Shown: positions 8,425 through 16,105 of the stretch, piece after piece
Layout of the letters: each line of letters begins with the position of its first letter
How positions within the stretch are numbered: position 1 is the stretch's first letter
Assembly (NCBI RefSeq): GCF_025751535.1
Contig: NZ_JAOWLC010000009.1
Span: forward strand, 1 to 64,000
DNA: 64,000 bases
Direction: 5' to 3'
DNA from: Lentibacter sp. XHP0401
GTDB taxonomy: Bacteria; Pseudomonadota; Alphaproteobacteria; Rhodobacterales; Rhodobacteraceae
Position numbers and translations under genes: made by a program
Notes under the pieces: generated by a model
The model's input: the letters and a program-made list of their open reading frames with translations, nothing else
Told to the model about the DNA's origin: nothing
Databases searched by the model: none

Positions 8425-8430
8425 GCACGA

Positions 8431-9096
8431 CTAGCCGGTGAATAGGTGCCGTAGAACAGCCTGAGCGACGTCCAAGGTGGGGATTGCCAGCATGGCATAT
8501 CCCCCAACTCCAAACGCCAGGGAGCATATCCGCGCGGGCCTATAGGTATGCATCATACCCTCCCACCACTCTCTAGCGAGATAGCCTATGTAGTCGCCAT
8601 GCTTCGAGAACATATGGGCTCTGACGTCTGGCCTATAACCTGAAACCACGGGTTTCTTGGAGCGCTGCTTACCCAGCACTATCCAAAAAGCCTCGGTTCG
8701 TTCGACCCACGATTCAGAATGAACGCTCTCTTCTATTTGGGCGAGTTCGTAGACGCAGTATCGTTGCCTTACTAGCTCAGAAAACTCTAGGCCGTTTTTG
8801 GAGGCTTCCAACACCTCTGGACGGAACAATCTGTAGGTCAGAAATGAGCAGAGCACGAATAGGCTGCCGAAGAACACCAATCGAAACTTGGTTAGGCCGT
8901 CCAATAGGAAGGGCGATCGATCAGCTTCGCCAGCGCCTGCTAAGGCATCGAAAGAGGCCATTCCAGCGATTTCATCGTTAAACAGGATCAGGTAACCGGC
9001 TATAGGTATCAGTGCCACGACCCGCGTGAAGTCGTTGTTTGCAACACCCTTCACGGATTCCCAACGCACACCTTTCCAATCTGTACTTGGTTTCAT
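8431..9096 (-). CDS. Membrane protein of unknown function
   Basis: A 221-residue protein with three hydrophobic segments: about residues 26-41 (VVALIPIAGYLILF), 72-90 (LVFFGSLFVLCSFLTY), and near the C terminus (ICSLAFGVGGYAMLAIP). Between the second and third is a soluble region of roughly 100 residues with several Trp and charged residues (about 95-190). I do not recognise a family. The start at 9096 has GGAGG upstream at good spacing; a longer frame reaching 9147 lacks this. The gene is isolated and bounded by copies B and C of a dispersed repeat, which suggests it moved as a unit. Confidence 0.65.
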   Translation of the reverse strand: MKPSTDWKGVRWESVKGVANNDFTRVVALIPIAGYLILFNDEIAGMASFDALAGAGEADRSPFLLDGLTKFRLVFFGSLFVLCSFLTYRLFRPEVLEASKNGLEFSELVRQRYCVYELAQIEESVHSESWVERTEAFWIVLGKQRSKKPVVSGYRPDVRAHMFSKHGDYIGYLAREWWEGMMHTYRPARICSLAFGVGGYAMLAIPTLDVAQAVLRHLFTG

Positions 9097-9159
9097 TAAT
9101 AACGCACCTCCGCTAAATTCGGTCCATCCTACAACTTGATGCACCAAGCGCCATCCGAA

Positions 9160-9243
9160 ACGAGCCCGGCCCTAAGCTGCCTTTCATCAACCGGTCAAGA
9201 TGCTGCAGTGCGGCCCGTCGAAACGGCCATTCGCTGCGGCGGG
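9160..9243 (+). repeat. Degenerate dispersed repeat, copy C
   Basis: Contains CCGGCCCTAAGCTGCC, then GCAGTGCGGCCCGTCG and AACGGCCATTCGCTGCGG. It is the best-preserved copy in the window and lies between the promoter of the membrane protein gene (start 9096) and the stop of the PIN/NYN-like gene (9287). Same direction as copies A, B and D. Confidence 0.6.
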
Positions 9244-9286
9244 GACATCGCCAAGGTCGCGGACCCACAGTCTCCGGACGAATTGA

Positions 9287-9958
9287 TCAGTGTCGGACAA
9301 TGTGTGGGCCATAGCTGACGGCCTGGTCCGAAAAGTCAACGTGGCCGCGTTCTTTCAACTCCCGAACCAACGCTTCCAAATCAGCGTCATCCAAGGTCTT
9401 CCTGAAAAGGGCGTTCACCGTTCCTTTGAGCGTGCTGATCTTTCTTGGACGCGAGTTTCCTCGAGATTTCAAACTGTCAACAATTGCTTCGATTTTCTGG
9501 TCCAGCGAGCTTGCATTCGAGATTTTGACGAAAGGCACCTCGGATAGGTCAACATGGCGGAGAGCGGGGATCTTTCTTTGTCGCAAATGTGTAATCAGCG
9601 GATCGAAGCCCTTGTCACGGGAAATAATGTGGAAGTACGCATCGGCATCTTGCGCTGCGAGTTCTCCCAAGTAGAACGCAATGTGAAAGTCCAATGCGTT
9701 CGATCCATTCCCTGTAATCTTTTGATAACAGGCATTTTCTCCCAATCCTTGCAATTGCTCCGCGAAGTCGAAAGGAACGCTTTTTTGGTTGGCGCCTATG
9801 AATACAATCAGCTTGCAGGGATGCCCACGGAGGAGTTCAAGGTTCCTGGGCTGAACATTCTCAAAGTCGATCAGGATGTAGTTGTTTTTCAAAGGCGTGC
9901 TCCAATTCGACGTCAATGCAAATACAGAACACCGAGACACGTCAAGACGAAGGTTCAT
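9287..9958 (-). CDS. PIN/NYN-like putative RNase domain protein
   Basis: A 223-residue protein whose core begins NNYILIDFENVQPRNLELL, the first strand of PIN/NYN-type nuclease folds with an acidic residue at the end. Further marks are KLIVFIGANQKSVP, GNGSNALDFHIAFYLGEL (second Asp) and AYFHIISRDKGFDPLI (third acidic site). The last 70 residues are a basic linker (RGNSRPRK) and a small helical domain. An RNA-cleaving role, possibly in defence or RNA processing, is inferred. The start is uncertain: ATG at 9958 has AGAAGG upstream, while TTG at 9892 has GGAG and would begin at the conserved NNYILIDFEN. It is isolated between repeat copies C and D. Confidence 0.75.
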   Translation of the reverse strand: MNLRLDVSRCSVFALTSNWSTPLKNNYILIDFENVQPRNLELLRGHPCKLIVFIGANQKSVPFDFAEQLQGLGENACYQKITGNGSNALDFHIAFYLGELAAQDADAYFHIISRDKGFDPLITHLRQRKIPALRHVDLSEVPFVKISNASSLDQKIEAIVDSLKSRGNSRPRKISTLKGTVNALFRKTLDDADLEALVRELKERGHVDFSDQAVSYGPHIVRH

Positions 9959-10054
9959 CTGCGAACCTTCTGTAGAGCCGCTTTGTGTGCGTTGGGCTCT
10001 CTGCTGCTACAAGCCGCCCCGCGGCATCTACCGCCATCGCGTCGAGCGGTCGCG

Positions 10055-10140
10055 TCACTCACGGCCCAAAGCGGCCGTTCACCTCTACCAACGGTCGTGC
10101 CTCGGTGCGGCCCACCAGACAGAACATTCACCACACCGTC
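10055..10140 (+). repeat. Degenerate dispersed repeat, copy D
   Basis: Contains CACGGCCCAAAGCGGCCGTTC, a spacer, GGTGCGGCCCACCAG and AACATTCACC. The left block closely matches copy A and the right block copies B and C. It lies upstream of the PIN/NYN-like gene, about 100 bp from its start. Confidence 0.5.
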
Positions 10141-10162
10141 AAAGATGGTTGGCCGCCCTTCT

Positions 10163-10621
10163 TTATATCTTTAGCTTGTAACCAATATGGGTCGGTTCAA
10201 AGCCCAGACGGCCATAGAAACGATGGGCGTCTGGCCGGGCCTTGTCCGTGGTGAGCTGAACCAACGAACACCCATGTGCTCGGCATGCGCTGATCGCCCA
10301 GGCAAACATCGCTTCGCCAAGCTTTCCGCCGCGACGATCGCTCGCGATACGCACCGCCTCGATCTGTCCGCGCTTAGTGCCATGGCGAGAGAGACCCGGG
10401 ATGAAGGTGAGTTGCAAGGTTCCTACGATCTGCTGCCCATCCTCAACCACACAAAGAAACTGGTTCGGGTCGGCATCAATCTCGGCAAATGCAGCCCGGT
10501 AGCAATCGTCTACGGTTGGCAAAGCGTTTTCCCGCGACGCACCAAGCACGTCATCGGCCAGCATCGCGACAATCGCTTCGAGGTCTTCTGCGGTTGCTCG
10601 GCGGTAATGCGGTTCAGCCAT
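10163..10621 (-). CDS. GNAT-family N-acetyltransferase
   Basis: A 152-residue single-domain GNAT protein that should transfer an acetyl group from acetyl-CoA to an amine. The N-terminal strand YRRATAEDLEAIVAML is typical. The acetyl-CoA pyrophosphate loop is RRGGKLGEAM near residue 96-105, and the C-terminal RFYGRLGFEPTHIGYKL matches the closing motif with Tyr and Gly-Phe. Substrate is unknown; close relatives are often annotated only as GNAT. The gene is alone, with about 150 bp to the next minus-strand gene, and ends near repeat copy D. Confidence 0.9.
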   Translation of the reverse strand: MAEPHYRRATAEDLEAIVAMLADDVLGASRENALPTVDDCYRAAFAEIDADPNQFLCVVEDGQQIVGTLQLTFIPGLSRHGTKRGQIEAVRIASDRRGGKLGEAMFAWAISACRAHGCSLVQLTTDKARPDAHRFYGRLGFEPTHIGYKLKI

Positions 10622-10768
10622 GAGTAATATCCTCTCTCTTAATTGCCGACCATTTCATAGGATGATGTGGGTCGTGAACGAATATGTCGGTAGACACCTG
10701 CGACCTCAACTTCCTTGTTCAGGTCGACGCCCTGATGCGGCTCAGTTTTTCATACTGCGCGCCTGTGA

Positions 10769-11257
10769 CTACGCCGCCCAGATCAGCGAGAACAGCAGCA
10801 GGGCCGCAGACAGCCCACAGGCGACCGTGCGCACGGTATTCCAGAAGCTCCAGCGCGGCAGATAGGTGCCGGTCCAGTAGTCCAGCGTTGCATCCGCCGA
10901 GGCATCCATGTTCGCCAGAATTTTATTCATTGGCACGTTGGCGAACACTGTTACCCCGAAGCATCCGACGAAGTACGTCACTCCAGACAGCATCATCACG
11001 TGTCCCGGGCCGTGCTCAACAACGATTGCGCCATAGGCCGTGATTAGCAGAGATACCGGAGCCAGCCCGAGGAAAAGCGCCATGAAAACCCAGCGGAACA
11101 CCTCTCGGTTGATGGCTTGCATGGCCTCCACGCCCCCCTGACCGGGGGTCAGGGACAAGGCGCGCATGATGAAATCCGAAAAAGCGAGAAAGACGCCGCC
11201 GACAAGCGCATAGGCGAGCACGGCGAGGTGGGCGAGGAAGAAGAAGACTGCAGACAT
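10769..11257 (-). CDS. DUF1772 / anthrone-oxygenase-like membrane protein
   Basis: A 162-residue protein with four membrane segments. The first helix follows the start directly (AVFFFLAHLAVLAYALVGGVFLAF), and the motif NVPMNKIL near residue 110 followed by a W-containing segment (YLPRWSFWNTVRTV) is typical of DUF1772 proteins, some of which are described as anthrone oxygenases. The actual substrate is unknown. Start ATG at 11257 was preferred to an upstream in-frame ATG because it begins the conserved helix. It follows the DUF4345 gene by 63 bp on the same strand and is probably the last gene of the AraC-linked group. Confidence 0.8.
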   Translation of the reverse strand: MSAVFFFLAHLAVLAYALVGGVFLAFSDFIMRALSLTPGQGGVEAMQAINREVFRWVFMALFLGLAPVSLLITAYGAIVVEHGPGHVMMLSGVTYFVGCFGVTVFANVPMNKILANMDASADATLDYWTGTYLPRWSFWNTVRTVACGLSAALLLFSLIWAA

Positions 11258-11320
11258 GGGGACGGGTTCCTTGGATTGGGGCGACGGCAAGGCGTCATGC
11301 GCCAAACCGCCGCGACAGGC

Positions 11321-11749
11321 TCAACGCGCGGGCTTCGCCGTGGAGAGGTCGGGTGCCGGTAGCCAGAGGCGCCGGCGGAAGGCGGCAAGGCACAGCGCGG
11401 CAATGATCAACTCCACGACGAGGGCGCCGACGACGTTGCCTGACGGCATCCCGTCCACCGCAAGTCCGACCAGCCGCCCAACTGGAAAAGCGGTAAAGAC
11501 CGTCAGAGCCGCCGCCATGCCAAGAGGCAGGACCGCGTGCCGCCACATACCGAGCAGCATCAGAAGGCCGAACCCCGCCAGACCGGCGCCGGGGGCGCGC
11601 AGTTCGCTTAGCAAGCTGGCATCTTCGCCAAGCGTGATGCCGTAGCTTGCGTAGAAGGTGTGTGGTGCAAACAGGATGAAAGCGCCAATGGTGAATGCGG
11701 TAAGACCGGAGAGGCCAAGCGCGATTTTCTCAAGTAGGGTGGGCTTCAT
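11321..11749 (-). CDS. DUF4345-like membrane protein
   Basis: A 142-residue protein with four hydrophobic helices. The first part (KIALGLSGLTAFTIGAFILF) leads into a loop with Tyr and Gly (FYASYGITLG), then a conserved ELRAPGAGLAGFG turn near residue 52, which is usual for DUF4345-type proteins. The function of the family is unknown. AGGAGA stands just before the ATG at 11749. It lies 25 bp after the broken NmrA-like gene and precedes the DUF1772 gene; such small membrane proteins often travel together with NmrA-type oxidoreductases and AraC regulators. Confidence 0.75.
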   Translation of the reverse strand: MKPTLLEKIALGLSGLTAFTIGAFILFAPHTFYASYGITLGEDASLLSELRAPGAGLAGFGLLMLLGMWRHAVLPLGMAAALTVFTAFPVGRLVGLAVDGMPSGNVVGALVVELIIAALCLAAFRRRLWLPAPDLSTAKPAR

Positions 11750-11774
11750 GCCATTCTCCTTTCTATTGGCGGTG

Positions 11775-12602
11775 TCAGGCGGCACTTGTCCATGCGCCGG
11801 TTTGAGCGGTGGCCCGGGCGAAGTCAGCAAAGTCGCGAGGGGCCCGGCCGAGAGCGCGCATCACCCCATCCGTTGTGTGGGCGTTGCGTCCATCCAGAGT
11901 TTCGCGCGCGATCGCAGTAAAAACATCGGCAACAAAGCTGCCGCCAGCCTCGGCGACATTCTCGTGAAACTCCTCGAAGCTAATGGGGATATGCCGGATC
12001 TCACACCCGGTGGCCCGCGAGAGCTCACTCGCCATATCTGCGAAGGACATAAGCCGCGGGCCTGTCACCTCGTAAAGCTCGCCCTTGTGCCCCTCTTCGG
12101 TCAGCGCTGCCACTGCGACATCGGCAATGTCGTCGATGTCGATGATCGGCTCAGCGACATCGCCGCCGGGCATCGGAAGAACGCCGGCCAACACCGGATC
12201 GCGCAAGTAGCCTTCGGAGAAGTTTTGCGCGAACCAAGCAGCCCGGACTATGGTGAAGTCGATGCCGGAAGTGCGCACCACCTCCTCACCCAGCCGCGCA
12301 TGGTGTTCGCCGCGCCCCGACAACAACACAAGGTGTTCGACGTCGACGTCGCGCGCCGTTTCGCATAGGGACTCGAGCTTGTCTACGGCTCCGGGGAAGG
12401 CTAGATCGGGAAAATACGTGACTTAGGCCGCACGGGCCCCTCGCAGAGCCGGTACCCAGGTTACGGGCGCCTCCCAGTCAAAGGGCGTTGCGGAGCTACG
12501 CGCGCCGCGGCGTACAGAAAGGCCCTGCGCCTCGAGGCGGCTGGCGACGCGGTGGCCGGTCTTGCCGGTGGCGCCGATGACGAGGATTGGTCGGTCTTGC
12601 AT
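11775..12602 (-). pseudogene. NmrA-like NAD(P)-binding oxidoreductase, split by one stop codon
   Basis: Read through, the frame gives a 275-residue atypical short-chain reductase: Rossmann motif VIGATGKTGHRV near residues 7-18, middle LVLLSGRGEHHARLGEE, FTIVRAAWFAQNF, and a C-terminal substrate region. A single TAA at 12423-12425 interrupts it after residue 59, inside ARAA*VTYFPDLAFPG, where relatives normally have Tyr or a similar residue, so one base change explains the break. Both halves are in the same frame with no shift. The start has AAGGAGA upstream. Either it is a recent pseudogene or an error in the sequence; reinitiation at 12329 would make only a C-terminal fragment. Confidence 0.85.
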
Positions 12603-12710
12603 CGGATATCTCCTTGGCTTCGGTATCGGTAGCCAAGGCATAGGCGACGCGGCCCCATGCAGTATTGACCGGCGATGCCAGCTTTTTGACTGCCGTCGCC
12701 AATGCGCCCG

Positions 12711-13724
12711 TCAGCGGTGGGCAGTATCCTTGCGATAGGTCGCGGGGGTCGCGCCGACCCAACGCTTAAACGCGCGGGTAAAGGCGCTCTGCTCGGAGAA
12801 ACCAGTCAGAAACGCGATTTCGGCCAATGACCGGCCCTCGTCTTGCAAGAGTCCCTTGGCGAGGTCGCGGCGGGTTTGCTCGGTCAGCGTCTGAAAGTTC
12901 AGTCCGTGCTCTGAGAGGCGCCTGTGGAAGGAACGGGCACTGAGCCCGAGCCCGCGGGCGATCTCGGCCATTTTAGGAGCTCCCTCGCTTAGGGCCTGGG
13001 CGATTGCGGCTCTCGCCTGCGTGACAATCACGGGCTCCCGGGTGACCTTAGACAGTTCCGCGTCCAGATGCGACGTGAGGTACTTCGAGATTCCTTCGTC
13101 CCCGAGGATGTTGGGCCTTGCCAGCGTCGCTTCGGCATAGAGGATCGCGTCGAGCTCGGCGCCGAAGCGCACCGGGCAGCCGAACCACTCCTCGTGAGCA
13201 GCGGTCGAGCGCGGGGCGGGATGTCGGACCAGCACTTCCACGGGCGCGAGCGGCATCGGGCAAACCTGCCTTGCGATGGAAACTGCGCTCACAAGGGTCG
13301 CTTCGTTCGACAGCCGCATCCCGAGGCGCCGTTCGCCTGCCCGATGCAGGATGAGAAGCGTGCCCCCGGTCGTCGGTCGCAGTTCGTATTCGACGACGCT
13401 GGTCCAAAGCCGCGCATAGCGTTCCACCCGTGCGTAGGACGCACCGAGCGTCGTCGCGGCTTTGAAGGCCAGCCCGAGCGCGCCGTATTCGTCAAGACGC
13501 ATGGAGGCACCGGTGCGCACCGGCAGGTCGGTCACATCGATCTGATCGGCGATTTTTTCGAGCATGTCGTAGTAGCGCTCAGCCGGAACCATCTGTCCGG
13601 CGTCCCAAGGGTCGTCGGGGGCGATCCCGACACTGGCCAGCATCGCCGCAGAATCGACCTCATCGCCCGCCGTGGCGACCACCTTCTGTGCGAACAGCGA
13701 AGTGACATACTCCATGTCCCGCAT
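12711..13724 (-). CDS. AraC-family transcriptional regulator
   Basis: A 337-residue AraC regulator of the OruR/ArgR-like group with an N-terminal arabinose-binding-like domain (about 20-200) and a C-terminal pair of helix-turn-helix units (about 235-335). The first unit is MAEIARGLGLSARSFHRRLSEHG; the second is SLAEIAFLTGFSEQSAFTRAF followed by the usual RWVGATPATYRK end. The start is uncertain between ATG at 13724 and 13715; neither has a strong ribosome binding site, and an upstream frame to 13793 looks spurious. It probably controls the following NmrA-like, DUF4345 and DUF1772 genes on the same strand. Confidence 0.85.
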   Translation of the reverse strand: MRDMEYVTSLFAQKVVATAGDEVDSAAMLASVGIAPDDPWDAGQMVPAERYYDMLEKIADQIDVTDLPVRTGASMRLDEYGALGLAFKAATTLGASYARVERYARLWTSVVEYELRPTTGGTLLILHRAGERRLGMRLSNEATLVSAVSIARQVCPMPLAPVEVLVRHPAPRSTAAHEEWFGCPVRFGAELDAILYAEATLARPNILGDEGISKYLTSHLDAELSKVTREPVIVTQARAAIAQALSEGAPKMAEIARGLGLSARSFHRRLSEHGLNFQTLTEQTRRDLAKGLLQDEGRSLAEIAFLTGFSEQSAFTRAFKRWVGATPATYRKDTAHR

Positions 13725-14095
13725 TATACGCGGCCACTTGTGAGCCGCCAAGCCCGAGGTAGACCTGACGCGCGGTGGAGATGTTCTTGTCAAGGTCGGG
13801 CCTGTAAAGCTTCAAGCCGATAATGGCATTGCGTCTCTAAGTTAAACTCTAACTGGTAGGCGGTAGCAAAATGCCGACAAGCGCTTTTTCGAGGATTATT
13901 CAGCGAAACCAGCGCTGAGCCGCACTCAGATGAAACGCCAACGTAACAAAACCTATATTTGGAACTAGATAGTTTGATGAACCCTATTTAAGCTAAGTTA
14001 GAGTTCACAATTTAAAACGGCAATACTGGCTGAACTGAAACGTTAGGCCCTTAATCCGCTCTTGAGACAGACCGGACTGAAAGAAGTATCTATTC
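13725..14095. other. AT-rich divergent intergenic region
   Basis: This region separates the minus-strand AraC gene from the plus-strand glycosyltransferase and must hold both promoters. The only structure I see is a pair of inverted near-copies: GTTAAACTCTAAC at 13841-13853 and GTTAGAGTTCAC at 13997-14008, about 145 bp apart. From here to about 32 kb the DNA is visibly lower in G+C. Confidence 0.4.
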
Positions 14096-15334
14096 GTGAA
14101 AATCAGTATCATCATTCCCACCAGAGAGCGCAGCCAGTATTTGCGGCACTCGGTTCAAACAGCCCTTCAGATCGAAGATGCGAATATCGAGATAGTCGTC
14201 AGTGATAATGCCAGTAGCGATGACACGCAGGATCTTGTCCAGACGCTTGATGACCCCCGTTTGGTTTACGTAAACACAGGCGCGCGGCTGTCGATGCGTG
14301 AAAACTTTGAATATGCTTTCAACGCAGCCACAGGCGACTACCTGATTTTCTTTGGCGACGACGACGGCTTACTTCCCAAACAGTTCAAGTTCCTGCGGCA
14401 GATTTTGGAAACCTACAAACCGGATGGGGTGAGTTGGATCAATCCAAACTATGGATGGCCAGTTAAAGATTATGGCAAGAGCACGGGGAGGCTCCGGTTG
14501 TATCCCGAAGATTTCTTCGGCGCCCCAAAGCATTATCAAGGTTCGGACAACCTCAAGAAACTGTTGGCAGCAGATGTAGGCAATCTGCGTCCGGTTCCAC
14601 GAATCTATCATGGCTGCCTTTCGCGCGATTATATGCTGAAAACTTCGATGGATAAGAAGACAGTTTTTGACAGTGCAATACCTGATATCAATCTAAGTTA
14701 TCGATCCATTTTGAAAGATGGCAATTTCATCGGAGTTGACCATCCATTTTCCATCAACGGACATAGCCCCGCAAGCACAGGCGGCGGCCATGGTGCAGCA
14801 CAGAAAAACCGCCCTCAAACCGGAAGCAGCGAGCTTTTTGCGCAAGAAAACAAAACCGACAAGTTGAGCGATGTGATGCCTCACGCGAAATCAGTTCCAT
14901 TGGCGTTTTTCTCAACTTTGGAAACCCTAAGACGCAATCATGGGCTTGATAAATTCCAGCCCGACTATTTTTGTTGGTATCACTACGTTCTGGGTTCCGG
15001 TCGCAGAAACGCTGAACTCGCGAAAGCGCTGCACGGCATCCTGACAGACCATGCGGTGGCAACAGGGACCACTGAAATGCTCTCTGCTGCACTGGCGGCC
15101 CCGCCCAAAGCAAAACGCAGCCTGAAGGAAAATCTTTCACGGCTTAGGAGGAAACTTGACAGTATCAGAGTTGCCACCCTCAAAGATGGTGAGAACACAA
15201 TACTTACAGCAGCCAACACTATGGACAGTTTGCTTGGAGAAGACTTCGGAGCCGTTCTGTCTGGCGAGATGGAACCGCGCAAGGCGTGGAAACAGGCAAA
15301 GCGCCGCTCAAAGGGATTTAAACGTAGGCTGTGA
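14096..15334 (+). CDS. Glycosyltransferase family 2
   Basis: A 412-residue glycosyltransferase with an N-terminal GT-A domain: ISIIIPTRERSQYLRHSVQ at the start, VSDNASSDDT near 36-44, and the metal-binding acidic run FFGDDDGLL at about 85-93, all typical of GT2. The nucleotide-sugar donor cannot be told. The last 140 residues are Lys/Arg-rich with helical character (RSLKENLSRLRRKLD), perhaps for membrane association. It starts at GTG. It is convergent with the seven-gene sugar operon; its stop directly touches the end of the CmcI-like gene, so they lie back to back without a spacer. Confidence 0.88.
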   Translation: MKISIIIPTRERSQYLRHSVQTALQIEDANIEIVVSDNASSDDTQDLVQTLDDPRLVYVNTGARLSMRENFEYAFNAATGDYLIFFGDDDGLLPKQFKFLRQILETYKPDGVSWINPNYGWPVKDYGKSTGRLRLYPEDFFGAPKHYQGSDNLKKLLAADVGNLRPVPRIYHGCLSRDYMLKTSMDKKTVFDSAIPDINLSYRSILKDGNFIGVDHPFSINGHSPASTGGGHGAAQKNRPQTGSSELFAQENKTDKLSDVMPHAKSVPLAFFSTLETLRRNHGLDKFQPDYFCWYHYVLGSGRRNAELAKALHGILTDHAVATGTTEMLSAALAAPPKAKRSLKENLSRLRRKLDSIRVATLKDGENTILTAANTMDSLLGEDFGAVLSGEMEPRKAWKQAKRRSKGFKRRL

Positions 15335-16105
15335 CTATCTAACCCGCTTAAGAAAGCCATCATGAGCGACGGTGATCAGCAGTTTTGCTGGAATGCTTTT
15401 ATCAATCTCAAACTCCGGGTGCGTCTTCAAGTAGTCCCAGACGGCGGTTTTGGGGTTGTTCCCGGGGCCCCATAAGCGGTCTGGGTATTCGTCGGCAGGC
15501 ATGTCTTCGATCAGGGTATCAAAGACGACACAGTAGCTCCCAACGGATGTTAGCGGTGCATAAAGCTCCAGTTCGTTTCGGACATGGTCATGTGTGTGGT
15601 TGGAATCCAGACAGACAAGCACACGCTCATAGCCTTGGGCGGCTTTTTGAACCTTTGCAAATATCTCCGGGTCGATACTGGACCCTTCGATCATTTCAAT
15701 GCGCGACGCCATCGGGTGCTCCCGAATGGCGGCAAGATTGTGCTCGCGGATGTCGATATCGATGCCCAAAACCTTGCGAGATGATTTTGAAGGATCCATG
15801 ACTGTCCCAGCCTCAATCGCATCGCACATATCCAAAAGAGCAAGCATGGAGGCGCTGAAGATCAGTGATCCACCGTGTGCAATGCCCGTCTCGATGATCA
15901 GGTCGGGTTTAACACTCCAGATCAGTTCTTGCATCGCGACGATGTCTTGCGGGTATTGGATGATGGGGCGATCTTGCCAATGAAAATTATACGAATACTT
16001 CGGCTGGGTTGTGGCTTGCAAGAACTCCAGCGCCAGATCGTTCAACGGCTTGTTGTCCATCATGTTCGAGATACGGCCTACGATCTCTTTCTTGAATTCA
16101 GTCAT
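15335..16105 (-). CDS. CmcI-like SAM-dependent methyltransferase (cephalosporin hydroxylase family)
   Basis: A 256-residue protein of the family named after cephalosporin hydroxylase CmcI, which in sugar clusters mostly act as O-methyltransferases. The SAM-binding stretch is LIIETGIAHGGSLIFSAS near residues 69-86, with GIDIDIREHN near 114 and the metal/catalytic stretch VLVCLDSNHTHDHVRNEL near 160. It is the last gene of the minus-strand sugar operon, overlapping the previous methyltransferase by eight bases. Methylation of a sugar hydroxyl in the glycan is inferred from the context. Confidence 0.85.
   Translation of the reverse strand: MTEFKKEIVGRISNMMDNKPLNDLALEFLQATTQPKYSYNFHWQDRPIIQYPQDIVAMQELIWSVKPDLIIETGIAHGGSLIFSASMLALLDMCDAIEAGTVMDPSKSSRKVLGIDIDIREHNLAAIREHPMASRIEMIEGSSIDPEIFAKVQKAAQGYERVLVCLDSNHTHDHVRNELELYAPLTSVGSYCVVFDTLIEDMPADEYPDRLWGPGNNPKTAVWDYLKTHPEFEIDKSIPAKLLITVAHDGFLKRVR

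Noticed and set aside
13068-13823. 251-codon plus-strand frame over the AraC gene
   Set aside because: Arg/Gly-rich antisense frame; the AraC helix-turn-helix units on the other strand are unmistakable.
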